Shown here one piece after another: positions 40,668-49,631 of a DNA stretch of 57,869 nt. Under the pieces are notes generated by a model that worked only from the letters and a program-made list of their open reading frames with translations, was not told the DNA's origin and made no database searches. Made by a program: the position numbers and the translations under genes. The number at the start of each line of letters is the position of its first letter. Position 1 is the stretch's first letter. Source of the DNA: Bacteroides ndongoniae (GTDB taxonomy: Bacteria > Bacteroidota > Bacteroidia > Bacteroidales > Bacteroidaceae); the NCBI RefSeq assembly GCF_900108345.1, contig NZ_FNVV01000007.1:1-57869 (forward strand), written 5' to 3'.

Positions 40668-43096
40668 AGTGCGTACTTCTGCCTTAGCTCCTCAACAGTG
40701 GCACCAGTAAAGTAATCTTCAATAAAGTCCCAACGCTGCGCATCGGTCAGTGCTTCCGTACCAAAGAAGAGGGTAAACAATTCTATCTGTTCTTCGAAAA
40801 TCAGTTCGTTATTATCCAAAATCAGGTTACGGTAGTCGTCCGTCGACACCAGTTGTAACAAGGTTTCAGGATCGTTAAAACGAATCTGTACGCAAGGAGT
40901 TCCACCACCTTCGACACTGAACGACAGACAGTTCAGCATGGAAAGCAAGTTCAGCAGCATGTTCAGGTCGGAGAAAGGAGTAGTGTAGAACACCAGCTTA
41001 TCGCCCTTGCATCCCGTGATGCGCTGCACAAACAGCTTCTGATAACGGGACAGCAGCAGGTCGAAGCCCTTGGTCACCGTGAACGAAAGTTCGTTGGATT
41101 CTTTCTTCTTCACACTGCTGATGTAGCTGACGCTGCGCCCTTCCTCGGTACGCGACTCCAGCAGCGAACCGATAAAGCGTTTGGCCGAGCGGACATCCAT
41201 ATCGTGCTCGGCAAAGACAGCACGGAGTTCTTCTTCATCAAAGCGTCCTTTCGTCTTGCGCAACTTATCGGTCAGCAGTGTCTTCAGGCTGTCAAACAAG
41301 GCATCGAGCCGACAACGTATCTCGGCTGCATCTTCCTTCAGCAATACATCGTGCCTGCCTACTGCCACAGCACGCGAACCTTCCCACAACGTACCGTTGC
41401 CCAATTGCTGTTTGAACTCTTTATATCCCAACTCCGGGAAACGTTCTTCCCACAAGTCGTTCAGCCGTACCCGATAGACATCGGACTCGCCTTCGACCGG
41501 AGTCAGATAATCGTGGAATTCGCACGCAAAAGCATCGCCCATTTTGTCCTGCACATAGCCTTCGGTCAGCAGGTTTTGCGGACTTACGTCCAGCAGATTA
41601 TGCCCGAAGCGGGCAGAGAGGTCGTCTTCGAGCCACAACAATGCCGTCTTGATGAGCTGTCCCAATTCGGACTCGTACTCCAACTTGTTTTTCGTACGCG
41701 GCACCTTCACTACGAACTCAAAATCGGACAAAGAAATCATCACTTCCTGCTTCTCGCCTTTCATGCGATAAACCTCCATCAGCTTACGCAAGATAAGTAC
41801 CAGCTGTTCCTGAGCAATGTTCCCCAACTGATGCAGGCGCTTCATGTAGTAGAAGTCGCGTTCATGAAAATCGGTTGCTGCAATGCCTTGCACATCGGCA
41901 TCGCGCGCGGTACGACCGATCTCCTGAATATAATCGACAAACGTACTGGAGGGGGCAACGTGGTACACACGATCGATATCGCTGATGTCAACTCCCATAC
42001 CAAAGGCCTTAGTGGCCACAATCAGTTTCTTGGTACCTTCCTTGAACTCCTGCACGATGGTGGCTTTCTGTTCTTTCTCTTTTTTACCGTAGTACGATGC
42101 CACCAGGTGCCAGTCACACGAACGCACCCAACTCTTCAAGCGCATGTCGATGCCGCCGGCAAAAGGATAGTAAAGCAAAGTCTTATGCCCGTCCAGATAA
42201 TCTTCGATCCGACCGGAAACAACACGCTGTTTGGCCTTGTCGTAAGTTTCGCCTTCCTCGATCGTCATCTGACGGATATCGAAACCGATGTTGCGACGCT
42301 TCACCGTACCTACATACAGCACACAAGGTTCCATCTGCAACGAACGGATGGTCTCGAACACCATGTCGTTTCTTCCTACCGGATTCCACACGGCAGTAGC
42401 CGTCAGCGCAAACAGCGGGAAGCCGTATCCGAGACTCTGCTTCAAACCATTCAGATAACGCCCCAGGAACCAATAGTCCACACGGAACTCCTTACCCCAA
42501 GTAGTCACCGTATGCGCCTCGTCGACCACCACCATGCCTATGCGGCGTCCGCCGATAAAGTGCTTGATGTCGTACGACAATAACAACTCGGGCGAGAGAT
42601 AGAACAAGTCAATCTCCCCCTCACGCACCAGACGGTAGACCTCGGCTTTCTGTTCGGGCGACAGATCGGACGAAGCATAAGCCACCCGCGTGTAACCTAA
42701 CTCCTGCAGACTTTCCACCTGATCGACAATCAATGCCTTCAGCGGCGACACGACAATGGTAAGCAACCCGTACTGACGTCCCAAATAAATGGCAGGTAAC
42801 TGGAACAGCAACGATTTACCCGAACCCGTAGGTGCTGTCAGCAAAATATTCTCTACAGACGCGTCGCCCTGTTGTGCCTTTTCTGCTTCGAGGATGACAT
42901 TCTCTATCAGCTGTCCTTGCGAGATTTCCAGTTTCTCTTTCCCACTGAACAAGTCATCGTATATCTCCAGATTGCGGAACTGCTCGTATCCGTAAACTTC
43001 CTTCAGCAAAGCCTGAACTTCTTCCCGGCAAGTTGCCGGCAATTGCCGTTGCTTCAACTCGGGCAAACGTCGTGTCGTTACTTCCATTTTCGTCAT
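40664..43096 (-). CDS. RecQ-like ATP-dependent DNA helicase (DEAH box)
   Basis: About 810 residues. The start could also be Met4 (43087). The SF2 helicase core has Walker A in LTAPTGSGKSLLFQ (about 87-100), motif Ia in VVSPLKAL, DEAH at 192-195 in VVVDEAHTVTTWG, and motif VI-like YIQEIGRTARD at about 400. The layout of the core resembles RecQ, but the C-terminal 400 residues do not show a clear RQC or HRDC domain. It is a cytoplasmic, ATP-driven 3'-5' DNA helicase, presumably in repair or recombination. A candidate -7 box lies just upstream. It is not linked in function with the sulfatases. Confidence 0.8.
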   Translation of the reverse strand: MTKMEVTTRRLPELKQRQLPATCREEVQALLKEVYGYEQFRNLEIYDDLFSGKEKLEISQGQLIENVILEAEKAQQGDASVENILLTAPTGSGKSLLFQLPAIYLGRQYGLLTIVVSPLKALIVDQVESLQELGYTRVAYASSDLSPEQKAEVYRLVREGEIDLFYLSPELLLSYDIKHFIGGRRIGMVVVDEAHTVTTWGKEFRVDYWFLGRYLNGLKQSLGYGFPLFALTATAVWNPVGRNDMVFETIRSLQMEPCVLYVGTVKRRNIGFDIRQMTIEEGETYDKAKQRVVSGRIEDYLDGHKTLLYYPFAGGIDMRLKSWVRSCDWHLVASYYGKKEKEQKATIVQEFKEGTKKLIVATKAFGMGVDISDIDRVYHVAPSSTFVDYIQEIGRTARDADVQGIAATDFHERDFYYMKRLHQLGNIAQEQLVLILRKLMEVYRMKGEKQEVMISLSDFEFVVKVPRTKNKLEYESELGQLIKTALLWLEDDLSARFGHNLLDVSPQNLLTEGYVQDKMGDAFACEFHDYLTPVEGESDVYRVRLNDLWEERFPELGYKEFKQQLGNGTLWEGSRAVAVGRHDVLLKEDAAEIRCRLDALFDSLKTLLTDKLRKTKGRFDEEELRAVFAEHDMDVRSAKRFIGSLLESRTEEGRSVSYISSVKKKESNELSFTVTKGFDLLLSRYQKLFVQRITGCKGDKLVFYTTPFSDLNMLLNLLSMLNCLSFSVEGGGTPCVQIRFNDPETLLQLVSTDDYRNLILDNNELIFEEQIELFTLFFGTEALTDAQRWDFIEDYFTGATVEELRQKYAL

Positions 43097-43112
43097 CGGT
43101 TTAAAGAATATA

Positions 43113-43120
43113 CAAATATA
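43113..43120 (-). promoter_or_regulatory. Candidate -7 element for the helicase gene
   Basis: The minus strand reads TATATTTG, a full TAnnTTTG match 17-24 bases upstream of the ATG at 43096. The leader would be very short, which makes Met4 (43087) a fair alternative start. Confidence 0.4.
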
Positions 43121-43209
43121 TGATTTTGTAGCGTAATAACAGGCTTCACACAGGAAAAAGTTCTACTTTCCCACCTGTTGTCTACAGAAGAAGACCATCC
43201 AATTCTGAA

Positions 43210-43287
43210 ACACTTGCACGGCTCGCGAGCGACACTTGCATTCCATTTATGGGACACTTGTACGGCTCGCGAACCGTACAAGTGTCC
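43210..43287. repeat. Repeated palindrome array
   Basis: GGACACTTGTACGG (43252-43265) and CCGTACAAGTGTCC (43274-43287) form a perfect 14-bp inverted repeat with an 8-base centre. A degenerate copy of its left half plus centre lies at 43210-43228, with one mismatch in 19, 44 bp away; a third GACACTTG is at 43231. It resembles dispersed intergenic palindromes (REP-like). Function is unknown. Confidence 0.75.
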
Positions 43288-43750
43288 TACAACGTAGTAA
43301 TTGAAACACCGTTCTCTTGCTTCACGCCTTATCAAACAGTCAAATTAATAGAAAGCATTCTACTGTCTCTCCTAAAGAAGACTGCGTATTCATGCAAAAC
43401 GACTCAAAAACTCATATTTTCAAATATTCGCCGGTGAAGTTTCATCATAATATTCAGGTAATAAGCACGTTGTTGTGAAACATACTTTCATGCCTCATCA
43501 GGGGCAAAAATCGTACATGTGAACTACGGAACATGACGTTTCACAGGAATTCACTATTATACAAGTAGTTAGCATAAACATAAAGAATAAAGGCTGGAAA
43601 ACTGAATCTTTTCTCTTTTCAACAGATTTAGTACATACGGTAGCTTTCACCTATTATCCGAGTGTTCATTATGTAAATTCATTTAACCAACGAGTCTTAT
43701 TCTAAATATCAAGTCGCTATAAAGACAACACCGGCAACTCCTAAACAAAC

Positions 43751-43791
43751 ACCGGCGGGGCAAACAACTCATCGTTGCCTGTCCCGCCGGT
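43751..43791 (-). terminator. Terminator after the DUF2795 gene
   Basis: ACCGGCGGG (43751-43759) and CCCGCCGGT (43783-43791) form a GC-rich 9-bp stem, extended by CAA/TTG. On the minus strand it is followed by GTTTGTTT. It lies 30 bp beyond the end of the small DUF2795 gene. Confidence 0.8.
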
Positions 43792-43820
43792 ATGTAGATG
43801 TTTCATTTATGCGACTTAGA

Positions 43821-44042
43821 TCAATACTCCTCTTCGTTGAAGAAGAAATCTTCTTTACTGGGGTAATCGGGCCAAATATCTTCTATACTTTCATAAATCT
43901 CGCCTTCATCTTCCATCTCCTGCAGATTCTCAATCACCTCAAGCGGAGCCCCCGAACGCATGGCATAGTCTATCAATTCGTCCTTAGTTGCCGGCCAAGG
44001 AGCATCCTCCAGTTTGGATGCCAATTCCAATGTCCAATACAT
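43821..44042 (-). CDS. Small acidic DUF2795 protein
   Basis: A 73-residue cytoplasmic protein with no signal peptide. The N-terminal MYWTLELASKLEDAPWPATKDELIDYAMRSGAPLEVIENLQE fits the DUF2795 domain, a small helical unit of unknown role that is common in Bacteroides. The last 30 residues are very acidic. It has its own promoter (TTG, 19 bases, TACATTTG) and its own strong terminator, so it is a stand-alone gene, likely expressed at a high level. I do not know its function. Confidence 0.8.
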   Translation of the reverse strand: MYWTLELASKLEDAPWPATKDELIDYAMRSGAPLEVIENLQEMEDEGEIYESIEDIWPDYPSKEDFFFNEEEY

Positions 44043-44102
44043 AATTCCTAAGTATTTAAATCGTGAATATTGTGAATATTAAGTTCTACTTCTATTTTTC
44101 GG

Positions 44103-44132
44103 CAAATGTATAACAATTTATGTCACTTACAA
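44103..44132 (-). promoter_or_regulatory. Promoter of the DUF2795 gene
   Basis: On the minus strand TTG at 44130-44132, 19 bases, then TACATTTG at 44103-44110: a complete Bacteroides-type promoter, 60 bases upstream of the ATG. The -33 element touches the 3' end of the adenosyltransferase gene. Confidence 0.6.
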
Positions 44133-44677
44133 CTATTATTCCAAAATATTTCGTCTTTTTTCGCATCCAGGTTAATCTTTCGGGACAGAACGAACAAATA
44201 ATCGGACAATCGGTTCATATAAGCTAACAATTCCGGAGCTATTTCTACCTCGGCCGACAGAGTCAGAATACGGCGTTCGGCACGTCGGCAGACGGTACGG
44301 CACACGTGACAAAGAGCAGCGCCACGGCTTCCTCCTGGCAGAACAAAAGCTGACAACGGAGGCAAAAGAGCGTCCAAACGGTCAATCTCGTTTTCCATCT
44401 CCGCAACCATGACAGGAGTGACAACACTGGCAGACTTCAATGACATTTTTGCCTGATCGGTAGCCAAATAAGAGCCGACAACGAACAGGCAATTCTGCAC
44501 GCGCTGCAAAAAGGCAACATCCTGTCCGTCTGCCACATAAGTAATAAGTAACCCCAAAAAGGAATTCAACTCATCTACCGTACCATAGGCCTCCAGGCGA
44601 TCATGTGTTTTGGGTACACGGGTGCCACCCACCAGGGAAGTTGTCCCCTTATCTCCGGTTTTAGTATACACTTTCAT
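44123..44677 (-). CDS. Cob(I)yrinic acid a,c-diamide (corrinoid) adenosyltransferase, PduO type
   Basis: A 184-residue cytoplasmic enzyme that transfers adenosyl from ATP to cob(I)alamin, making coenzyme B12. The N-terminal ATP-binding signature is [25 protein letters not shown], followed by [12 protein letters not shown]. The C-terminal helix contains [11 protein letters not shown], with the conserved Arg-rich acid/ATP site, and the [12 protein letters not shown] motif. The length is typical. It lies 49 bp after the methyltransferase-like gene and may be in one operon with it. Bacteroides need B12 cofactor for methylmalonyl-CoA mutase, so this is a housekeeping gene. Confidence 0.93.
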   Translation of the reverse strand: MKVYTKTGDKGTTSLVGGTRVPKTHDRLEAYGTVDELNSFLGLLITYVADGQDVAFLQRVQNCLFVVGSYLATDQAKMSLKSASVVTPVMVAEMENEIDRLDALLPPLSAFVLPGGSRGAALCHVCRTVCRRAERRILTLSAEVEIAPELLAYMNRLSDYLFVLSRKINLDAKKDEIFWNNSCK

Positions 44678-44726
44678 AACTGCTGATTGTTTAGAATTTG
44701 CTAATTGATAAAAACAGGCTTTCTGC

Positions 44727-45359
44727 TTAAAAGTTCACAATATAATCTTGCTTAATTTTCGACTTGTCAAAAAAGATAACCCCCAAGTCGTAAAGGTCGA
44801 ACGTAATTCCTGCCCGGGCATCGCACCGCATATCGTGCCAAAGCTGCCGCATTGCCGGCGAATAGCCGACACCTTCAATGACAAAAACCGAACGCTCCGT
44901 CACACGGTCGGCACACACATCGAAGACTGCGCGCACCAACGACGGCTGACGATAATCGTGCAGATAAAGGAAATCGACAGGAACACCACGTTCCAGAAAA
45001 AGCTCGTCCAGCTGGGAAGCATGCAGATAACCGGTATCCTTTTTAGCTGCCTTCATATATAGTTCGGCTGCCGAATCCGGCCCTACATTGACGCTAAACG
45101 TCGGTTGTGCCCGATTGACCAAACGAAACAACAGACGTTTCACCTTCTGCGACTCCCGGCATGCCCAACTATGTCCTTTTTCAGAAGCAAGGCGTCTCTG
45201 CTCCGCCGAAAGTTCTTTATATTGATAATATGGCGTATGTTCGTAAACCACCCGTGTAATAAAATCGAAGGCAAACGGCGAATGCACTCCATAACCGCGA
45301 CGATGACGGAAACGGCGCAACCAAACAAAGGGGCGTTTCAGTAGTAATAAAGAATTCAT
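44727..45359 (-). CDS. Class I SAM-dependent methyltransferase-like protein
   Basis: About 210 residues from ATG 45359 ([22 protein letters not shown]). The frame stays open to 45512, but that extension is Arg-rich and not family-like. A candidate -7 box at 45531-45538 lies just before the longer start, so I cannot exclude it. The [21 protein letters not shown] start is common in Bacteroides proteins annotated as methyltransferases. The SAM pocket is poorly conserved ([15 protein letters not shown]), so activity is uncertain. It lies upstream of the adenosyltransferase gene. Confidence 0.6.
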   Translation of the reverse strand: MNSLLLLKRPFVWLRRFRHRRGYGVHSPFAFDFITRVVYEHTPYYQYKELSAEQRRLASEKGHSWACRESQKVKRLLFRLVNRAQPTFSVNVGPDSAAELYMKAAKKDTGYLHASQLDELFLERGVPVDFLYLHDYRQPSLVRAVFDVCADRVTERSVFVIEGVGYSPAMRQLWHDMRCDARAGITFDLYDLGVIFFDKSKIKQDYIVNF

Positions 45360-45530
45360 ATCTCTTCGGACCGGCACACGAACCGACCTTTCAAGCCTGT
45401 CCCTGACCGGATTTTCTATACATAATCTATCAGCGGCGCCAGCCCGACAGCCATCTTCCACCGTCTCGACAACCAGCCGGCCGCTACAATAAGCCAAAGG
45501 CTGATAACGCAAACTGCGCCATGCCTACAA

Positions 45531-45538
45531 CAAATGTA
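45531..45538 (-). promoter_or_regulatory. Candidate -7 element before the methyltransferase-like gene
   Basis: The minus strand reads TACATTTG, a full -7 match. It is 172 bases upstream of the preferred start (45359) but only 19 bases from the longer alternative start (45512). The -33 element is weak. Confidence 0.4.
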
Positions 45539-45580
45539 CAGATATTCTTTTTCATACACAAGAGGCAGATGCAGATATAT

Positions 45581-45624
45581 AAAAAAGTCAGGCGCAAAAA
45601 GCCCATACAGCTTCCTGCGCCTGA
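45581..45624 (-). terminator. Intrinsic terminator of the GH127 gene
   Basis: TCAGGCGCA (45588-45596) pairs with TGCGCCTGA (45616-45624). On the minus strand the stem is followed by CTTTTTT. It is 20 bp beyond the GH127 stop. Confidence 0.85.
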
Positions 45625-45643
45625 AGAGAGAACCATAAACCTG

Positions 45644-48079
45644 TTATTCCACTTTCCACTCTATCACTCCACCCGATGCACCTTTCTGCAACTGGGCGGC
45701 GAGCTTCAGTCCAGTCGTTCTGACCGGTTTGAAATCCAATCCGTTATATCGATCCTTATCTACGGTATAAGGTGAGAGAGCTTCTACTTCTTTCCAGTTT
45801 TTGCCGTCTTTATAATATAACTTCCAGCTTTCGGGCACCCGGAAGTTGCCGTCATAGTGGTCGAAATCCAACCAATAGACATCGACATGCGACACCGTGT
45901 AAGGCTGGTCAAACTCGTAAGCCAGGGTTTCCAGCGTACCGTTCTTCAGCCACCAGTAATGATAGGGTTTCGACGTGTCCGACGAGCGCTTGGGTTCCCA
46001 CTGGTCGTTGACTCCCCATGCCCAAGCCTCAACCGAGGCCGACTCGGGAGCATCCTTCTGAATGGGTGCCTGAATCATCAGCGTACGTGCCTTGCTGGCA
46101 ATGGTCGGCTCGGGGGTAGGACGGGCATACCCGGCCGAAGCAGGAATCCATACCGCCATCTGATCGGCTCCGCGGTTGTTCCAGGTAGAGTAAGGAATAG
46201 CCTTGAAGGCGACATCTTTCACGGTGCCATCCTTTTCCACTTCCTTGGCGGTACCGGTCAGTACAACGACTCCGTTCAGCAGGTCGGCATCGTAAGAGGC
46301 CGTCATCGGTGTGCCGTCGGGGATAAACTTATTGAATACATGGCCGTCAGGCTGGTCCTTTCCCTCCAAACAGAATACAATGGGACCCCGTTCAATCGCC
46401 AGTTTGCCACGGTCGTCTTCCACCTTGTCATTGGCTTTGACGCGGCGCACGTCCATCGGCAGGTCAACCTCGACCACGTCGCCTGCCTTCCAGCGGCGGT
46501 GAATGGTGGCGTAGCCGTCGTACAGGCGGGCATGAACTTTCTTGCCGTTGACCGAGACGCTATATGCCCCGACCTTGCCGGTAAACGCATACAGGTCGGT
46601 AGGAACCGGTGAATCCTGTGCCCAGCCCGGTATGCGGAGGCGCAGTGCAAACTCCTGCTCCGTTTCGGGTGTGACGGTCAGTGTCACCTTGCCCTCCCAG
46701 GGATAGGCGGTGGTCTGCTCCAAGGTCACCTGATTGGCTTCGGTCGTCAGCCGAGCCTTACTCTGAATGTACAGGTTGACGTAGATGTCGTTGGCCTGCG
46801 TAGCATACATGTATAAAGGCACGCTGGCCATAAAGCGGGTAATGTTGCCCGGACAGCAGGCGCACCCGAACCACCGCTGACGTTCGTGCTGCCCCATCGA
46901 CTCGAGCGGATTGTCGTAGAAGAACTTGTCGCCACTCAGCGACACGCCCGAGATGACTCCGTTGTACAAGGCACGCTCCAGCACGTCGGCATACTTGGCA
47001 TCGCCCGTGGCCAGGAACATGCGGTAGTTCCAGAAGACGTTGGCGATGGAGGCACACGTCTCGCAATAGGCCGTATGGTTGTTCAGTTCGTAGTTGGGAC
47101 CGAAACCTTCGCCCTGCGCACGCGAACCGATACCACCCGTTATGTAGAGTTTCTTGCTGGCCATGTTGTCCCAGATGCGGCACAAGGCATTGAAATAAGC
47201 CGTATCCTGCGTCAGTGCCGCCACATCGGCCACGCCGGAATACAGGTAACCGGCCCGCACGGCATGTCCCACGATTTCATCCTGCTGCAGAATAGGCTTG
47301 TGGTCCTGGCTGTATTCGCTCAGCGGATGTCCGTCGGTGCCCCATCCGGTTTCTTCGACAAAGTAACGGGCTGTCTGCAGGTATTTCTCGTTGCCTGTCA
47401 CCTTATAGAGTTTCGCCAGCGCCATTTCGATGATGGGATGGCCGCTCGGACGATGAATCTGTCCTTCGCCGGGTCCGAACACCTGGCAGACGAGGTCGGC
47501 ATTCCGGATAGCCACGTCGAGCAGCGTCCGCTTGCCGGTTGCCTGATAATGGGCTACGGCAGCCTCGTACAAGTGGCCGCTGTTATACAACTCATGGCTG
47601 TTGATCTTCTCCCAGCGTTGTTTTCCCCACCAGCCGGAGAGGCGGTAGCAACGGTTGGTGACACACGTAGTCAGATAGCCGTCCGGCTCCTGGGCAGCAG
47701 CTATCAGGGAGATGACACTATCCAGATAGGCGTCCAACGCCTGGTTGTACTTGACAGCCAGCGAATAAGAGGCTCCCTCAATCACCTTATAAGGGTCGGT
47801 ATCGTCGAACGAAAAGTCACCCCGGTGCTCTCCATTTTTCAGTCCGCCGGCAATGGCAAAATTGTCGAAACGCCCATTCTTCTCACATTCTCTGAAAGCT
47901 GAAGGAATGGAGACCGTACGGTTCGTCTCGATACGGGGTGCCCAGAACCCATCATCCAAATGGACCTGAGTAAAAGAAACTTCCTTTATTGGCGCATCGG
48001 GCTTTACATAGGAGTCTCCACACGACGCCAGTCCCAACAGGGCGACGCCACAGAAAAAAAGTCGGATTTGTAATTTCAT
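45644..48079 (-). CDS. GH127 beta-L-arabinofuranosidase-type lipoprotein
   Basis: About 811 residues from ATG 48079 (MKLQIRLFFCG); the frame opens 16 codons earlier, without signal features. The lipobox is GLASC, with Cys near 20. The GH127 core starts VHLDDGFWAPRIETNRTVSIPSAF. The zinc-bound catalytic cysteine set is visible: TAYCETCASI near residue 335 and FGCACCPGN near 405, with spacing like the characterised enzyme HypBA1. A beta-sandwich follows, then a discoidin-like tail (about 665-811). The family removes beta-L-arabinofuranose from plant glycoproteins or pectin. It stands alone, with its own promoter and terminator, and has no susC/susD nearby, so its glycan source is unclear. Confidence 0.9.
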   Translation of the reverse strand: MKLQIRLFFCGVALLGLASCGDSYVKPDAPIKEVSFTQVHLDDGFWAPRIETNRTVSIPSAFRECEKNGRFDNFAIAGGLKNGEHRGDFSFDDTDPYKVIEGASYSLAVKYNQALDAYLDSVISLIAAAQEPDGYLTTCVTNRCYRLSGWWGKQRWEKINSHELYNSGHLYEAAVAHYQATGKRTLLDVAIRNADLVCQVFGPGEGQIHRPSGHPIIEMALAKLYKVTGNEKYLQTARYFVEETGWGTDGHPLSEYSQDHKPILQQDEIVGHAVRAGYLYSGVADVAALTQDTAYFNALCRIWDNMASKKLYITGGIGSRAQGEGFGPNYELNNHTAYCETCASIANVFWNYRMFLATGDAKYADVLERALYNGVISGVSLSGDKFFYDNPLESMGQHERQRWFGCACCPGNITRFMASVPLYMYATQANDIYVNLYIQSKARLTTEANQVTLEQTTAYPWEGKVTLTVTPETEQEFALRLRIPGWAQDSPVPTDLYAFTGKVGAYSVSVNGKKVHARLYDGYATIHRRWKAGDVVEVDLPMDVRRVKANDKVEDDRGKLAIERGPIVFCLEGKDQPDGHVFNKFIPDGTPMTASYDADLLNGVVVLTGTAKEVEKDGTVKDVAFKAIPYSTWNNRGADQMAVWIPASAGYARPTPEPTIASKARTLMIQAPIQKDAPESASVEAWAWGVNDQWEPKRSSDTSKPYHYWWLKNGTLETLAYEFDQPYTVSHVDVYWLDFDHYDGNFRVPESWKLYYKDGKNWKEVEALSPYTVDKDRYNGLDFKPVRTTGLKLAAQLQKGASGGVIEWKVE

Positions 48080-48114
48080 AATATGAACATTAAATAATCT
48101 GTGTTTGAACACCG

Positions 48115-48122
48115 CAAATGTA
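48115..48122 (-). promoter_or_regulatory. Candidate -7 element for the GH127 gene
   Basis: The minus strand reads TACATTTG, a full TAnnTTTG match, 36 bases upstream of the GH127 ATG. The -33 element is not clear, so an activator may be needed. The direct repeats at 48203-48233 are possible sites. Confidence 0.5.
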
Positions 48123-48202
48123 CGCATTTCACTGTTACCACCATAGAAGAATCCTCTAAATGGATAACATAATCGTCAGTATATTAACACTTAGGATGAT
48201 TA

Positions 48203-48233
48203 TTTGGACTATTATTGCATCGTTTGGACTATT
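48203..48233. repeat. Two direct repeats 20 bp apart in a divergent intergenic region
   Basis: TTTGGACTATT occurs at 48203-48213 and 48223-48233, exactly two helical turns apart. The repeats lie in the 300-bp gap between the GH127 gene and the divergent fimbrillin-like gene. This spacing suits a dimeric DNA-binding regulator; the role is inferred. Confidence 0.55.
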
Positions 48234-48379
48234 CTTCTATTCTCAACAGGCATTTCATTACCACAGGTAGGAAATGGGGACAAAGCAAAACATGGATCAA
48301 AAATATTTTTTCCTAAACCCAGAACTATTCCACAGCACAAACGTTTCTATGTAAGAACAACCTAAAAACTTAACAAGAA

Positions 48380-49339
48380 ATGAAAAAATTAGCATTACTC
48401 GCACTGGTTGCCGCATTAGCAACCAGTTGCTCGGACGACGAAACATCCATCCCTCAGGAAGACCTTCAACTGGCAACACCCGCACTGCACATGAGAGTAT
48501 CGACAGCCAGTGGCGAAAGTCCGTTCACCGGTGTACTGACCGTCATGCCATGCCAACCAAAAAGCTCGATCTATTTTGGCAACTACGTAAACCACCGACT
48601 GACTCCTTTCTACGGATACTATATGGTAAAGGACGGCGAATTTTACGAATCGTCCAGCAACCGTGAACTCCTGTTGCCTATGGGTGACTACAATATGATA
48701 TATTGGGGAACTCCCAAATACGAAGAGCCCATCTATTCGAATCCGGCAGTCAGAGAGCCTTCGTACAGCATCGGCGGAGACCTGTCGCAACAAGCTTTCA
48801 GCCTGTTGAAGATGAGCAACGATACGACGTACTACCCCGTATACGACCTTGTACACGCCGTGCAGAATGTCAATATAGGAACAGACGAACTCGTAGCATC
48901 CTTGCAACGTGTAGTTGCCGGAATCAAAGTCAGCGTCAAGAACCAGGAAGGCTCTACACTTTCGTCCAACATAGAGAGCGTTGTGATAGGCATCACCGGC
49001 ATTGCCCGCGAACTGGACTTTTATACGGGACAGCCTCAAGGCGACGCATGTACGGTAGCTTTCCCACTGGTGCGGTCGGTTGACGGTACCGAAATGACCA
49101 ACGGAACGGTCATGTTGTTCCCCTCGTACGGCAATCCGGAGTTTCAGATGAGCATCAAGCTAAAGAACGGTACGGTGAAACGTTTCAAGCAGATACTGAA
49201 ATCGCCGCTTGTAGCTAACACCAAGCTGACCCTGAACCTGACGGTAGGCGACATCTTCACAGGCGACGTATCCGGCGACTTCACGATGGAAGACTGGAAG
49301 GAAGACAACGAAAACATCGACGTACCCATCATCGAATAA
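48380..49339 (+). CDS. Fimbrillin-like (FimB/Mfa2-type) surface lipoprotein
   Basis: A 319-residue lipoprotein: leader ending ALATSC with Cys about 17, then SDDETSIPQEDL. The body has repeated beta-strand segments, a central ELVASLQRVVAGIKVSVKNQEG region and a C-terminal NLTVGDIFTGDVSGDFTMEDWKED that resembles the ends of Bacteroides fimbrillin-fold proteins. I judge it a two-domain fimbrial or fimbrillin-like surface protein. No usher, stalk or minor-subunit genes stand next to it, so it may be an orphan. It is followed by two strong palindromes. The assignment is by resemblance only. Confidence 0.55.
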   Translation: MKKLALLALVAALATSCSDDETSIPQEDLQLATPALHMRVSTASGESPFTGVLTVMPCQPKSSIYFGNYVNHRLTPFYGYYMVKDGEFYESSSNRELLLPMGDYNMIYWGTPKYEEPIYSNPAVREPSYSIGGDLSQQAFSLLKMSNDTTYYPVYDLVHAVQNVNIGTDELVASLQRVVAGIKVSVKNQEGSTLSSNIESVVIGITGIARELDFYTGQPQGDACTVAFPLVRSVDGTEMTNGTVMLFPSYGNPEFQMSIKLKNGTVKRFKQILKSPLVANTKLTLNLTVGDIFTGDVSGDFTMEDWKEDNENIDVPIIE

Positions 49340-49347
49340 CGCCCCTC

Positions 49348-49399
49348 CCCTGCCCAACCCTGCTCTGCAGCCCAAACATCTGCACAGGGGTGGGCAGGG
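49348..49399. terminator. Hairpin after the fimbrillin-like gene
   Basis: CCCTGCCCA (49348-49356) pairs with TGGGCAGGG (49391-49399); an alternative overlapping stem AACCCTGC/GCAGGGTT also forms. It is 8 bp after the stop codon and probably works as a terminator. Confidence 0.55.
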
Positions 49400-49419
49400 T
49401 TCGGTATATGCCCTCCACA

Positions 49420-49492
49420 CAGGCGCCGATTACATGGATCGTCGTGGAAGCTCTTCCCGGACTTCCGCGTCGTTCTGTGCAATCGGCGCCTG
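49420..49492. repeat. 73-base imperfect palindrome
   Basis: CAGGCGCCGATT (49420-49431) pairs perfectly with AATCGGCGCCTG (49481-49492). Inside, GTGGAAG pairs with CTTCCGC with one wobble, and the stretches between are partly complementary. The whole can fold into one long hairpin. It lies between two genes on the same strand and may be a small RNA, a mobile-element relic or a terminator. Confidence 0.6.
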
Positions 49493-49575
49493 CAAACCGT
49501 AACATACCGGCCCGTCCGCACCGCCAATCTCCCCTCGAAATTCGAAGCACCTCAGGAATTGACCACCCAAAAGGA

Positions 49576-49606
49576 TTTGTATATCAGCACTATTTTTGTA
49601 CTTTTG
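49576..49606 (+). promoter_or_regulatory. Promoter of the M23 peptidase gene
   Basis: TTTG (49576-49579), 19 bases, then TACTTTTG (49599-49606): a textbook Bacteroides promoter, 25 bases upstream of the ATG at 49632. A second -7-like TATTTTTG overlaps just before it (49591-49598). Confidence 0.7.
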
Positions 49607-49631
49607 CCCCCTCTAAAACAACGAAACACGT

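Larger units (their letters stand above)
43097..43820. other. 724-bp region with no convincing gene
   Basis: All frames here are short, and none shows family features. It contains the helicase promoter at its left end, a palindromic repeat array (43210-43287) and a strong terminator (43751-43791). Between about 43300 and 43740 I see no further structure; the sequence is AT-rich and may be decayed or hold a small RNA that I cannot recognise. Confidence 0.6.

Noticed and set aside
41204..42583. 459-codon plus-strand frame inside the helicase gene
   Set aside because: It is antisense to a helicase with clear motifs and shows no domain of its own.
43093..43335. Short minus-strand frame across the palindrome array
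   Set aside because: It translates the repeat itself and has no recognisable protein features.
46886..47902. 338-codon plus-strand frame opposite GH127
   Set aside because: It is a shadow of a GC-rich gene with clear GH127 cysteine motifs.
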